Positions 12,001 to 17,871 of a stretch of 64,000 nt of DNA are shown piece by piece (the stretch's first letter is position 1; every line of letters starts with the position of its first letter). Made by a program: the position numbers and the translations under genes. The notes under the pieces are model-generated. The model saw only the letters and a program-made list of their open reading frames with translations, was not told where the DNA came from and did not search any database. Origin of the DNA: Planctomycetota bacterium (GTDB lineage Bacteria; Planctomycetota; J058); the NCBI GenBank assembly GCA_019636275.1, contig JAHBXY010000008.1, positions 36,956 through 100,955 on the forward strand, read 5' to 3'.

Positions 12001-12014
12001 GATGGACGGAACAT
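1..12014 (-). CDS. Giant secreted repeat protein with autotransporter/beta-helix-like strands, C-terminus beyond the window
   Basis: One minus-strand frame stays consistent from the ATG at 12014 to position 1: spot translations near 11.8, 9.3, 5.0 and 0.2 kb are all in the same frame. It gives at least 4004 residues with no stop seen. Residues 1-44 look like a signal peptide with an AALCLAFGAAQASA core and cleavage before ADGQW. A G-rich GAGGGGGG lies 9 nt upstream of the ATG; an in-frame ATG at 11972 is an alternative start. The rest is almost wholly Thr/Ser/Gly/Ala/Asn/Val-rich short strands of the type 'LTVNGNLTV', as in autotransporter-associated beta-strand repeats. At least five modules start with a W...NW..G.P..GD.V.F pattern. 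Likely a cell-surface or exported adhesin-like protein. The anchor or export domain is not visible, so the secretion route is unknown. Confidence 0.8.
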   Translation of the reverse strand, partial: MFRPSVGSARGLKGMAGRDGRAGGAQPAIAAALCLAFGAAQASAADGQWTGSNQAWNNNGRWTSTNFPNSQDDRAFFANTAAAGDCTSLGTNITLGSLRSGTANSAVADFTGTLTIDSTRTMTITSAGAHDGSLRWAAGGLVIDGALSIRGNFTFTGGTLGGTGTITYVNNNTATIQSSATIPGTLIVNKTGGSLSLAAGQDLVVTNLTIQAGNLVVPAGRKLTILGNFSMSGGTLDASAAGASVEFQGGAWSRTAGTLSGPVTFIGGANQTINSSLATDFNALTIDKSGGNVSLLATTTVGGNLHVVGGTLVVNGQTLTVNGSTEVDGTLNASAASSAVVLNGDFLAASTGTVTMNTRPLTVAGATANFNGLTNFTWTTGTLTLSGSSTPQTFTPKTGQNLGALVINKGAGTNQVDLAGTTTATSLTVNQGVLALGANQLTTTAATTIDSGATVTVGAGGVLQPQNLTVNGLLNASVGAGTVDVTNSVLTGTGTITMGAGRLEVFNDADFSNQAALTFTAGGLLVFDGTSPLVAQDLAVNGNAVLANVQVTGNTTSGVLVSTPITIGGSLTVINGGRVQLSLGNALSVGGAVTLGDATTAGTLMLGTGGATLSGTLSAGAGGGTFNQNGAAVSLAADLNLVGITYTNPGALTFNGGAAVTQTVTISGAAPTPFGAVTLQRTAKTDIVRITSAGPSERFQPTDVTITTGTLDLRVHSRLTGGSAGLSVAADGRIQNSVVTGKTHEFLSAGATNSVAIASGGEFAFSGSGTQLVFKEGRTVRVQGTATFSADGGVGTITLTDEADDAATWTLEVDASVAFTVNAASVVDSLGAGTAVPLLATSSTLDATTTATNTWLLGRIWLGGTSGAWSLGANWSGGSVPSATEAAVFNAASNAATNQPSTGVNAISPIGGLFVFPTYAQTITLDGDLALGGNLSFTPGAGGQILLGGNVLSVGGAGVTITGAFGGGAPGARLRLTRTGAVQVAVGAATTIDAALEVGAGDSGTLVTLSTANALDVDGLVVAHGGTTGSSLTTGGAAVVINGNAIFQNTAGFVASTSQVSVSGDWTAGSGVSFSGAGALTFTKGAAPAQAVTVSGGTYRSVTIGAAGITQQAGSGLWTVPGTLTLTNAGTLTLGGGGLSVATAVTIDTSAGTGIDLAGAPATFGNGLTVNTGKSVRVNGGALVVQGAALTGAGSVDASGAGTVNVAAGLTVDGYTPGATLTFSGTGNWGTATDRNYGPVVIAPGGGNTVSIQGTVSANSVSVQSGTLSVNGNRLELEGASATPLVITGGAVTTTGTIVFQTTAADTQVNALTYGALQLLGTVTHRPQGAITVGGAFTLGTGATFNTSGPNGGDADRNLTVTGAATVQGAIVQNGAILSFANDLNFAGGSIAATGGEVRFTAGGTLTLGGPASTFPAVQVTGGTRTVTSGAAATLSVGGALTLNGGSLTLGANNPLSVTGAVSIDNDATLTLGGSGGSLGGGVSFGSNGTTRALTLAGAVGLAGNVNLTNATAFAQSGTVTFQGGAQTLTLTGAANTFGGAVVVNKTAAADVLTVTGATWTVTGTVTVTQGVVALGGGSSFGGAVSIAANGRLRNTGANGATHVFGASVTITGGQFVFTATNLTLTFKEGETVSATGAGAVVTLEGAAGNPNTLQDEATNGTRWTLAVDAGVTFSAQFLIIRDSHANPGQTAQNSQDAGGNLGWTFPAKTTAWRSAIPGVWSLFTNWSNGVPNSGDTVIFDGVGVPNGNGNSTVDIAGLTLGSLTINGYTGTLSLATQDLAVAGGGTTTITTGAMNLGGRRLTTGSLTINGGALTAGAGQSGIAVDVTSTTGALTLSSGTYTEGAGHTRVAGNVVASGGTWTNNTTGRLVFAGTGTAGTPQTWQGSVNVGEVQVDRPAGLATYVQLASDVTTLGVEVTDAETLDVAAFMLTVTTGTLSVSGTGADVGRLVANNPGGAPGVTTVRTQHLTLTGTGRYDEGAGDTRVSGNLTVAGTASWLDAAGVLVFDGAGGVGTEQQWSGSGAGADGVGAVRVQGGVATRVQLTGGATVRSLNVVTANTFLDNAQTLTILGDGTTTPLIVGGTFTGTGTTVFASATAVTIPTTNTTYGGVTITGGAAYTFAGAATLSGALTVNAAAASVTLGGLTVAGGGVVVSAGALDLNGFLLRTGGGLTVAGNSFTANTAGTPSVEFTGTGNWSGSGVTTFGDVDVVASAAVTLQSAVTCDSLDVTVGTAGIALNNHKLTTRGGLTVVGSNFTPGATGSVDFAGTGGTWSGANVATFGDVDVTGNAAVTLGSAVTARSLDVTANTASLGLVSHKLTTSGGLTVVGAGFTPGTGSVDFSGTGTWTGASVATFGPVTLVTGAGTVTLGSSVAVASLQVNAGAVNLGGLPQKTLTLNGNLVVAGGVNGVVPNSGAIVFAASASWSGANVTSFGPVTVNAGTTTLGSNVAAAGMTVADGATVALSSRTLASSGAVALNGVLNGATAGSTLSVAGNLVVGATGTITNAATLSTTFTAAGTWTDNSAGQNFGAVTVSGGARTATTALTMGTLTVNGAGASLTLAGQTNTGAVTVGAAGANTGTLNTGAAGQLATTGAVTVNAGGHLRTGAGITGVALSVNGNLTVSGALTEDGAGNLRVQGNLNATGATWSDNATPGAGVVVFVGAARTWTGDVFVGDVAIETGGSVTTASSVNCEALDLQGTGSLTVGNTFVLTVQGDLNGATGTLTFNTGASLTLAGAANQAITLGANVNSFRAVSVTKTGGTATVSGAQTWALSATLSLSGSGTLEIAASSNITGVTTVGANTTLRLPALPASRTHTFQTTLEVAGTFEASGAGHTVVFRQGNTPPFGVDVVSGGRFIVNGGTPAIKLQDTNTGQSGNSNQRWHIRVDKSVVTGGNFLVSGAEIVQSEASEQGAGATVLPLSAANSLLSDCVNWSVTSKTTTWNGNNQTWDAGTWTNGAPVNGDEVIFDGTSVGNSIYNGNPANTSLTLLHLRLQAGYTGTLTLLRDLTVLSQLELNSGTLNLDTGVKLFARGPSLAFDGNNQSFNVGAGAQLVFDGSGTIDVTDAANGLSACLPPVVIGDAGGNATTFRLQSSLCVQSLTLLNGTVDLNGHILHVKGDLNVTAGAWISGAGELRFDGIEQNWSGPVNVGRVRVLSSVKPSSDIFCSELTVATGGVVALNEPNRQFTLTATQSIVVTGNTARLVGGSGADAGTTGLSVRTGGLTIQSGGRYEEGSGETRVAGALLLQGAASQWVDAAGVLVFDGGAVQTWTDNTAGQSFGQIRVQGASTVVNATTGLTMGAVAVRDGAVLNLGGASTLGAVTIGTVGPLSTGTLQLPAAGSVTVTTGAMTIIHGAVNVQSAHTLNVGALNVGDPAETVGTTGTLNGGNGRVNAPSVEVNGTGVLVLGAGIGAPAVALNVGGGLTVDAGGVLTEGAGRLVVRGNIAVAGTWNDAATEGQGLLVLEGGVVQTIASTANLGDILLTTAGTIARPTSPLIAEAITVEVDTQLDLLTNDQPLTLSRDLVINGTTAVVRAGAGAVQVRDLTVTAGAYEEGAGDTTVNRNLAITGAGWVDHATGTLVFAGGAAQSWSGAGVTAGQGFGAVRVQGANTQVTGTSDLRMGALTLNAGGTGRLRLQGAGTTTVLGTVTMTLGDLDLATNTSIVGAVSIATGSPVPTLGNSSANGRTHTFGAGIAVNGELIFTANALTLVFAEGQTVAVGATGTFTVQGAVGNRSELRDQNLGGGAPAGQWVLDLTAGGTITVDFANLRDSLTTGAGVPRTATNSSDLGNNTGWAFAAKTTQWTGAAPGGNTAWSADGNWTNDAPQNGDTVEFPSAVGLTSTMDLVGLQLRRLTVNGYTGGTITLMGALNVDHSTSTDPVNDGVFVSAGTLALNGNTLTVSRRVAVSGPANAGVLALGTGTLVASGDVLVTDTGQVTAANGGGVVFQGTTQAWSGTATSSFGRVTLTNGTTVTLGAGVRATNATGQTALQVADGSTLALAGNEAL
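4980..5480 (-). repeat. Tandem internal repeats of about 80 residues in the giant protein
   Basis: Two to three consecutive units of roughly 240 nt are visibly related at DNA and protein level. Each contains a T/S-rich strand, 'W(S/T)G..V.TFG.V', a strand ending in 'LGS.V', then 'L...G.LTVVG..FTPG(T)GSVDF.GTG'. They are the most clearly duplicated part of the gene and suggest growth by unequal crossing-over. The other repeats of the gene are more diverged. Confidence 0.6.
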
Positions 12015-12415
12015 GGGCGGCCCCCCCTCGAAATGCGTCGGGGTCGCCCTTAGGAAACCCCGTGCCCGGGCAAGGTAGGACATCGCACCGACGTCCGCCA
12101 GCGCGATCTTGGGCCGAAGTACCTACCCGGGCGTCGCTTCGATTCGGCAGACCCCCTGGGCGACGGTGAGCGATCCTGTCGCGGCATTTCGAAGTGTGAC
12201 CCGGTCCAGGGTGCAGACTGAAACCCGGCCGCTCGTCGTGCGGACCCCGCCCGCGGCCTGACAAGCCCCTCACATTGCGTCGACGGTTCCAATTCGCACC
12301 TGCTGCCGGCAGCCGGATTTCCGGCACTTCGTCCGGCGACAGGTCCGGTGGGTCGTCACGTCGGATCGGCTCGCGTCCGCGACCCCTGGTCTAATCCCGA
12401 GCCGAGGTCCCCGTC
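12015..12415. other. 401-nt divergent intergenic region
   Basis: This gap separates the leftward giant gene from the rightward ABC exporter operon, so it must hold promoters for both. I see no convincing -35/-10 pair, no RNA gene and no long inverted repeat. Short open frames here overlap one another and lack ribosome-binding sites or recognisable protein features. Confidence 0.4.
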
Positions 12416-14275
12416 TTGTCCGACGACCTACCCGACGACGACGACGACCAGGGCGCCGAGGCGCGGCTGACAGGCCGCGAGGTCCTCGCGCGGATCGTGC
12501 CGTACGCCCTGCGCTACCGCCGCGAGCTCCTCCAGGCGCTCGGCCTGCTCCTCGCCGTCGTGACCCTGGGCCTCCTCGGCCCGCTCCTCCTGGGCCAGGT
12601 CGTCGACGTGGCCCTCACGGCCGGCGGCCAGCCGGCGCCGTCGCGGCCGCTCCTCCTGCCGGTGACCCCCGACCGCGAGGGCGTGCTCGTCCTGGCGCTG
12701 GCCTTCGTGACCGTGGTCGTCGTCGGGTTCCTGCTCGAGGCGGCGCTCGGCTTCCTCATGGCGCGCGTCGGCGTCGACTGCACCCTGCGCCTGAAGGAGG
12801 ACCTGTTCCGCCACACCCTGACCCTCGACCCGGCCTTCTACCGCGACTACCCGCCCGGCCGGCTGATCGCCCGCGTCGAGTCGGACACCGAGGCGATCAA
12901 GAACCTGTTCACGGCCACGGCGCTGCAGGCCTTCCGCGCCGGGCTGACGTTCATCGGCATCTTCGCCCTCATGCTGGCCTTCGACCCGCGCACGACGCTC
13001 TTCGTCGCGCCCGTCGTCCTGGGCCTGACCGTGGCGACGATGCTCTTCGTGCGCCTGGTCCGCGGCCTGTTCCGCGAGGCGCGCCGGCGCATGGCCGCGC
13101 TCACGGCCCAGCTCGCCGAGTTCGTGCAGGGCGCCAGCGTCGTGCAGGCCTACGGCTACGAGGCGCAGGCCCAGGCCCGGATGCACGCGGAGAACCTCGG
13201 CCGCTACCGCGCCGAGGCCAGGGCCAGCCTCCTGAACCAGGCGTTCTGGGGCTTCTTCGCCTTCTGCGAGGCCGCCACGGCGGCCCTCGTGATCTGGGTC
13301 GGCGTGGCCAAGGTCCTCGACGGCAGCCTGACCCTCGGCACGCTCATCATCTTCCTCGAGTACGTGCGCCAGGCGTTCACGCCGGTGGCGATGCTGTCCG
13401 AGTTCGTCAGCCAGGTGCAGCAGGGCTTCGTCGCCGCCGGCCGCGTGTTCGGGATCCTCTCCTTGCGCCCCGCCGCGCCCGACCCGCCGGGCGCGCTCAC
13501 CGAGGTGCACCTGCGCGAGGCCGTGCGCTTCGAGGACGTGCGCTTCTCCTACGACGGGAAGGTCGAGGCCCTGCGCGGCGTCTCGTTCGAGGTGCCGCGC
13601 GGCAAGCAGGTGGCCCTCGTCGGCGCGTCGGGCGGCGGCAAGTCGACGATCGTCAGCCTGCTCCTGCGCTTCCACGAGCCGACGGCGGGCCGCATCACGC
13701 TCGACGGCGTCGACCTGCGCGGCGTGGCGCGGGCCGCCTGGCGGGCGCGCGTGGGCCTCGTCCTGCAGGAGGTCTCGCTCTTCCCGGGCACCCTCGGCGA
13801 GAACCTGACCGTGTTCGACCCGACCCGCCCGGCGGCCGACGTCGCCCGCGCCTGCGAGGTCGTCGGCGCCGACGGGCTCGTCCAGCGCCTGCCGGGCGGC
13901 CTGGGGGCGGCCCTGGCCGAGCGCGGGGCCAACCTCTCCATGGGCGAGCGGCAGCTCGTGAGCCTCGCCCGCGCCCTCGTGCACGAGCCGGACCTGCTCG
14001 TCCTCGACGAGGCCACGTCGGCCATCGACCCGCGCACCGAGGACGACCTGCAGGCGTCGCTCGCCCGGCTGCTGGCCGGCCGCACGGCCCTAATCGTCGC
14101 CCACCGCCTGGCCACCGTGCGCCGCTGCGACGAGATCCTCGTCGTCGAGGGCGGGCGGATCGTCGAGCGCGGCACCCACGACGCGCTGTGGGCCCGCGAG
14201 GGCGGCGCCTACCGCCGCCTGGCGGCCCTGCAGTTCCCGGAGCTCCGCGCCGCGCCGGCGCAGGTGGTCGCGTGA
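12416..14275 (+). CDS. ABC exporter half-transporter, subunit 1 (membrane domain fused to ATPase)
   Basis: A 619-residue type I ABC exporter with an N-terminal six-helix membrane domain (about residues 40-340) and a C-terminal ATPase (about 360-600). Visible motifs are Walker A GASGGGKST, Walker B LLVLDEATSAID, an H-loop in VAHRLATV, and a signature of the form NLSMGERQ instead of LSGGQ. The start is TTG at 12416, with GAGG about 8 nt upstream; no upstream ATG fits. The next gene overlaps by 4 nt and encodes a second full half-transporter, so the two probably form a heterodimer in the inner membrane. Substrate unknown; heterodimeric relatives export drugs, lipids or peptides. The altered signature fits an asymmetric pair. 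Confidence 0.9.
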   Translation: MSDDLPDDDDDQGAEARLTGREVLARIVPYALRYRRELLQALGLLLAVVTLGLLGPLLLGQVVDVALTAGGQPAPSRPLLLPVTPDREGVLVLALAFVTVVVVGFLLEAALGFLMARVGVDCTLRLKEDLFRHTLTLDPAFYRDYPPGRLIARVESDTEAIKNLFTATALQAFRAGLTFIGIFALMLAFDPRTTLFVAPVVLGLTVATMLFVRLVRGLFREARRRMAALTAQLAEFVQGASVVQAYGYEAQAQARMHAENLGRYRAEARASLLNQAFWGFFAFCEAATAALVIWVGVAKVLDGSLTLGTLIIFLEYVRQAFTPVAMLSEFVSQVQQGFVAAGRVFGILSLRPAAPDPPGALTEVHLREAVRFEDVRFSYDGKVEALRGVSFEVPRGKQVALVGASGGGKSTIVSLLLRFHEPTAGRITLDGVDLRGVARAAWRARVGLVLQEVSLFPGTLGENLTVFDPTRPAADVARACEVVGADGLVQRLPGGLGAALAERGANLSMGERQLVSLARALVHEPDLLVLDEATSAIDPRTEDDLQASLARLLAGRTALIVAHRLATVRRCDEILVVEGGRIVERGTHDALWAREGGAYRRLAALQFPELRAAPAQVVA

Positions 14276-16077
14276 CGCGCCTGGCCTACCTGACCGCCAA
14301 GGCGCGCTGGATCGCCCGCGCCTGGGGGCGCCACCGCCCGTGGGTCCTCGTGCTCGTGCTGATGACGGCCGTCTCGGCCGGCGTCACGCTGGCCTACCCC
14401 CTCGTCTTCGGCCGCGTCGTCGACGAGCTGCACCGCGTCGTCGTCGCGCGCGCCGTCGACCCCGCCACGGTCGACCAGGGCGTCACACGCGTCGTGGCGA
14501 TCCTGCTCGTCCTCGGCCTCCTGCGCTGGGTCGCCGCCCTCTACCCGGGCCTGCGGGCGCTCGTCAACGCCAAGATCGACCTGGACCTGCGCGAGCGCGC
14601 CTTCGCGGCGATCCTGCGCAAGGGGCACCGCTTCTTCAACCGCTTCCGCACGGGCGACGTCGTCACCCGCCTCACCGACGACATCGCCAGCTACCCCAAG
14701 ATCGCCTGGTTCTGCTGCTCGGGCCTGTTCCGCGCCCTCGACTCGTCGACGCGGGTCGTCGTGTGCCTGGCGCTCATGGTCTGGCTCGACGCGCGCCTGG
14801 CCGCCTGGGCCCTCCTGCCGGTCCCCGGGATGATCGTCGTCTTCGTGCTCCTCCACCGCCGCCTCGGCCTGGCGACGACGGCCCAGCGCGCGGCGGCCAG
14901 CGAGACGAGCGACCACCTCGAGGCCGCCTTCTCCGGCGTCACGGTCGTGCAGGCGCACCGCGCCGAGGCGCGCATGGCCGACGCCCTGCGCGCCCAGCTC
15001 GAGCGCCGCGCCCAGGCCGAGGTGGCGCTGTCGCGCCTGTGGGTGCTCCTGTCGGTGTTCTTCCAGGCGCTCAACGTCGTCGGCCAGCTCGTCGTCGTGG
15101 TCGTCGGCGGCCTGCGCGTGATCGACGGCACCCTCGGCCTGGGCGAGTTCTTCTCCTTCTACCTCTACCTGGGCCTGCTCCTGGGGCCGATGATGGACCT
15201 GCCGAACCTGTTCGTCACCGGGCGCCAGGCGTTCGTGTGCATGGAGCGCCTCGACGAGCTCGAGGAGTTCGACCGCGCGGGCGAGGGCGGCGCCTGCCGC
15301 GGCGCCGCGCCGGTCGGCGACGTCACCCGGCTCGAGCTGCGCGCGGTCGAGTACGCCTACCCCGTCGAGGGCGGCGACGTGGCCCGGCCCGCCCTGCGCG
15401 GCGTGGACCTGGCCCTCGCCCGCGGCGAGCGCGTGGCCCTCGTCGGCCCGATCGGCGGCGGCAAGACGACCGCCGCGCGCGTCCTCGCCGGGGTCATCAC
15501 GCCCGACGCGGGCCAGGTCCTCCTGGACGGCCGTTCGCTGGCCGACCACGAGGGGCGGAGCTTCCGCCGCGCCCTGGCCTTCGTGCCGCAGGACCCGGTG
15601 CTCTTCAGCGCCACCCTGCGCGAGAACGTCGCCTTCGGACGGACGACAGACGAGGCCGCGGTGTGGGACGCGCTCGACGTCGCCGGCGTCGCCGACGAGG
15701 TCCGCGCCATGCCGGGCGGCCTCGACCACGAGGTCGGCCTGCGCGGCCGCGGCCTCTCCGGCGGCCAGCGCCAGCGCCTGACGATCGCCCGCGCCCTCCT
15801 CGGCGCCCCGCAGGTGCTCGTGCTCGACGACATCACGGCCGCCCTCGACGCCGAGAACGAGGAGCGCTTCTGGCGCCGCGTCCTCGCCCGCTGGCCCGGG
15901 CTCACGGCGCTCGTCGTCACGCACCGCCTGGCCACCGCCCGGCGCATGGACCGCGTCGTCATGCTCGACGAGGGCCGCATCGTCGCCCAGGGCCGCCACG
16001 ACGACCTCATGCGCGACGTCCCCTGCTACCGCGACCTGTGGCGCTCGGGCGCCCTGGCGGCCGCCGCGGGGGCGTGA
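14272..16077 (+). CDS. ABC exporter half-transporter, subunit 2
   Basis: 601 residues starting at a GTG that overlaps the upstream stop (GTGA). The membrane domain spans roughly residues 20-320 and the ATPase about 345-590. Walker A is GPIGGGKTT, the signature is a canonical LSGGQRQR, and the H-loop His is present in VVTHRLATA. Walker B reads VLVLDDITAALD, so the catalytic Glu is replaced by Asp. With the non-canonical signature of the partner this makes one degenerate and one active ATP site, the usual design of heterodimeric exporters such as TM287/288. Substrate not inferable. A longer open frame upstream lies inside the first gene and is not a better start. Confidence 0.9.
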   Translation: MTRLAYLTAKARWIARAWGRHRPWVLVLVLMTAVSAGVTLAYPLVFGRVVDELHRVVVARAVDPATVDQGVTRVVAILLVLGLLRWVAALYPGLRALVNAKIDLDLRERAFAAILRKGHRFFNRFRTGDVVTRLTDDIASYPKIAWFCCSGLFRALDSSTRVVVCLALMVWLDARLAAWALLPVPGMIVVFVLLHRRLGLATTAQRAAASETSDHLEAAFSGVTVVQAHRAEARMADALRAQLERRAQAEVALSRLWVLLSVFFQALNVVGQLVVVVVGGLRVIDGTLGLGEFFSFYLYLGLLLGPMMDLPNLFVTGRQAFVCMERLDELEEFDRAGEGGACRGAAPVGDVTRLELRAVEYAYPVEGGDVARPALRGVDLALARGERVALVGPIGGGKTTAARVLAGVITPDAGQVLLDGRSLADHEGRSFRRALAFVPQDPVLFSATLRENVAFGRTTDEAAVWDALDVAGVADEVRAMPGGLDHEVGLRGRGLSGGQRQRLTIARALLGAPQVLVLDDITAALDAENEERFWRRVLARWPGLTALVVTHRLATARRMDRVVMLDEGRIVAQGRHDDLMRDVPCYRDLWRSGALAAAAGA

Positions 16078-16107
16078 GCGAGATCGGCGTCCGGCGCGCG
16101 CCGACGC

Positions 16108-16113
16108 TATGAT
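16108..16113 (+). promoter_or_regulatory. Candidate -10 element upstream of the DUF4058 gene
   Basis: TATGAT stands in the short gap after the ABC operon, 19 nt before the DUF4058 start. No good -35 hexamer is visible at 16-18 nt spacing, so this is only a candidate. Confidence 0.3.
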
Positions 16114-16132
16114 GGCCGGCGGAGAACGACCG

Positions 16133-16903
16133 ATGCCCTCACCGTTCCCCGGCATGGACCCCTGGCTCGAGGACCCGCAGGGCTGGACAGGAGTCCATAC
16201 GCGCCTCGTCACCGTCCTGGGCGACGCCCTCGTCGCCGCGCTGAAGCCCCGCTACGAGGTTCGTATCGAGGAGCGGATCTACGTGGATCACGACCCCCCC
16301 GAGCCCATGCGCGCGGATGTGGCGCTGACGGAGGGCACCCGGCGCGGTCGGCCGCAGGCCGCCCAGGGGACCTCGGCCAGCCCCGTCATCGTCCCCACGG
16401 TGATGGGCGAGGAGATCCGCGAGCGCTTCCTGACCATCTGCTCGCGCGACGGAGAGGTCGTGACCGTCATCGAGGTCCTCTCGCCCACGAACAAGCGTGC
16501 GAAGGGGAGCGACGGGCGCCAGGAGTACCTCGCCAAGCGCGAGCGCGTCCTTCGAAGCACGGCGCACCTGGTCGAGATCGACCTCCTGCGGGCCGGCGAG
16601 CGGGTCCCCATGGCACGGCCGCTCCCGCCGGCCTCCTACTACGTCGTCGTCAGCCGCGCGCAACGCCGTCCCCGGTGCGAGGTCTACCCGATCCAGCTGC
16701 GCGACCGCCTCCCGCCCGTGGCGGTCCCGCTCCTGGGTGACGAGGAGGTCGAGGTCGACCTGCAGACGATCCTCGACACCGTCTACGACCGCGCCGGCTA
16801 CGACGCCTACCTCGACCACGGCCGCCCGCTCCCGCCGCCGCCGCTCGACCCCGACGACGAGGCCTGGATGCGCGAGGCGCTCGCGCGGGGGCCCGCCCGC
16901 TGA
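16133..16903 (+). CDS. DUF4058 family protein
   Basis: About 256 residues. The N-terminus PSPFPGMDPWLE is the hallmark of DUF4058, a family common in Planctomycetota, cyanobacteria and Chloroflexota with no established function. The start is the ATG at 16133, with GGAGA 7 nt upstream; an upstream ATG at 16109 would add eight residues and break the family N-terminus. Conserved-looking blocks include VTVIEVLSPTNK near residue 110, ASYYVVVSR near 165, and a Pro-rich acidic C-terminus. VIEVLSP.NK resembles the core of PD-(D/E)xK nuclease folds, but this is speculation. It stands between the ABC exporter and a DUF6065-like gene on the same strand, 28 nt before the latter. Confidence 0.85.
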   Translation: MPSPFPGMDPWLEDPQGWTGVHTRLVTVLGDALVAALKPRYEVRIEERIYVDHDPPEPMRADVALTEGTRRGRPQAAQGTSASPVIVPTVMGEEIRERFLTICSRDGEVVTVIEVLSPTNKRAKGSDGRQEYLAKRERVLRSTAHLVEIDLLRAGERVPMARPLPPASYYVVVSRAQRRPRCEVYPIQLRDRLPPVAVPLLGDEEVEVDLQTILDTVYDRAGYDAYLDHGRPLPPPPLDPDDEAWMREALARGPAR

Positions 16904-16931
16904 CCCCGCGGGCGCGGTATGACGGGCGCCC

Positions 16932-17756
16932 ATGATCCACTTCTTCAAGTTCCGCCAGGACCTGCTCGACCCCGCCCCGGCGCGCGACGTCTACGTCAAG
17001 CGCCCGCCCGGCCGCGGGTGGCCCGAGGAGTGCCCGCCGGTGCGGGCCGCCAACGGGTTCGGCTTCGACCTCCTGGCCAACTTCGACCTGACCTTCGTCC
17101 GCGGCCGCGGCGGCTGGCGCGTCGAGGCGCCGGTCACGGTGCACAGCGACTTCGCCTGGGCCCCGCCCGATCAGGACCACGACCCCGGCCGTCCGCTCGA
17201 GCAGGAGTACGCCTGGTTCTGGGAGCGCGGGCAGACGATCCCGCACCCCATCAGCGACGCCGTCTACGAGGAGATCCAGCACCAGGTCAAGGTGAGCACG
17301 TTCCTCTACCTGCGCACCGACCCGAACGAGTGCCTGCTCCTCACCGACCTGCCCAACCAGCCGCGCGAGCGCCCGTGGCGGGCCGTGTCGGCCCTGATCG
17401 AGACCGACTGGTACCCGGCCAGCTACCCCTGGCACTGCGTGCTGGAGCTCGACCCGCGCGCCCGCCGCGTGACGATCGCCCGCGGCGAGCCGCTGTGCCG
17501 GGTCGTCCCCGTGCGCCGCGACACCTACTTCGCCCGCCCGATGACCCCGCTCGAGTTCGACGACTTCTTCGCCCGCGGCCAGCGCTGGCTCGAGACCCAC
17601 GGCCGCCCGGCGGCCCCGCACGCCGCGGCGGCGCCCGCCCCCGAGCCCGGCCGCCGGCGGCGGGCGGCGCAGAGCGAGCCGGCGCCCGGGACGCTCGACA
17701 TCACGCGGACCTACTCCCGGCAGCAGGTCCGCTCGCGTTTCGTCATCGCCACGTGA
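16932..17756 (+). CDS. DUF6065-like protein
   Basis: 274 residues, no signal peptide or membrane segment. Residues about 30-220 follow the DUF6065 pattern: a CPPVRAANGFGFDLL block, a TFLYLRT strand, an IETDWYPASYPWH block and GEPLCRVVPV. The family has no assigned function. After residue 230 the chain is Ala/Pro/Arg-rich and probably disordered, ending in ITRTYSRQQVRSRF. ATG at 16932; a TATGAC hexamer ends 7 nt before it, so the mRNA may be leaderless. Family assignment rests on remembered pattern similarity and is moderately sure. Confidence 0.6.
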   Translation: MIHFFKFRQDLLDPAPARDVYVKRPPGRGWPEECPPVRAANGFGFDLLANFDLTFVRGRGGWRVEAPVTVHSDFAWAPPDQDHDPGRPLEQEYAWFWERGQTIPHPISDAVYEEIQHQVKVSTFLYLRTDPNECLLLTDLPNQPRERPWRAVSALIETDWYPASYPWHCVLELDPRARRVTIARGEPLCRVVPVRRDTYFARPMTPLEFDDFFARGQRWLETHGRPAAPHAAAAPAPEPGRRRRAAQSEPAPGTLDITRTYSRQQVRSRFVIAT

Positions 17757-17871
17757 GCCGGAGCCCCTGCGCACGTTCCCGCGCCTCCGCTCCGGGGGGC
17801 CGGGGACGACTTCGCACCCTCGGCGCGTAAGTGTCGCGCTGACGGTCAGGGCGCCCTGGCGCGCGGGGTGC

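Noticed and set aside
399..12053. A 3884-residue open frame on the plus strand opposite the giant gene
   Set aside because: It is Arg/Gly/Ala/Asp-rich without signal peptide or domain, and arises because the real minus-strand gene has few codons that give stops in this phase. The minus frame from 12014 reads as a coherent strand-repeat protein with a signal peptide.
12416..16077. The heterodimeric ABC exporter as the graspetide exporter
   Set aside because: It is 11 kb away with many unrelated genes and promoters between, and has no peptidase domain; no evidence for a link.
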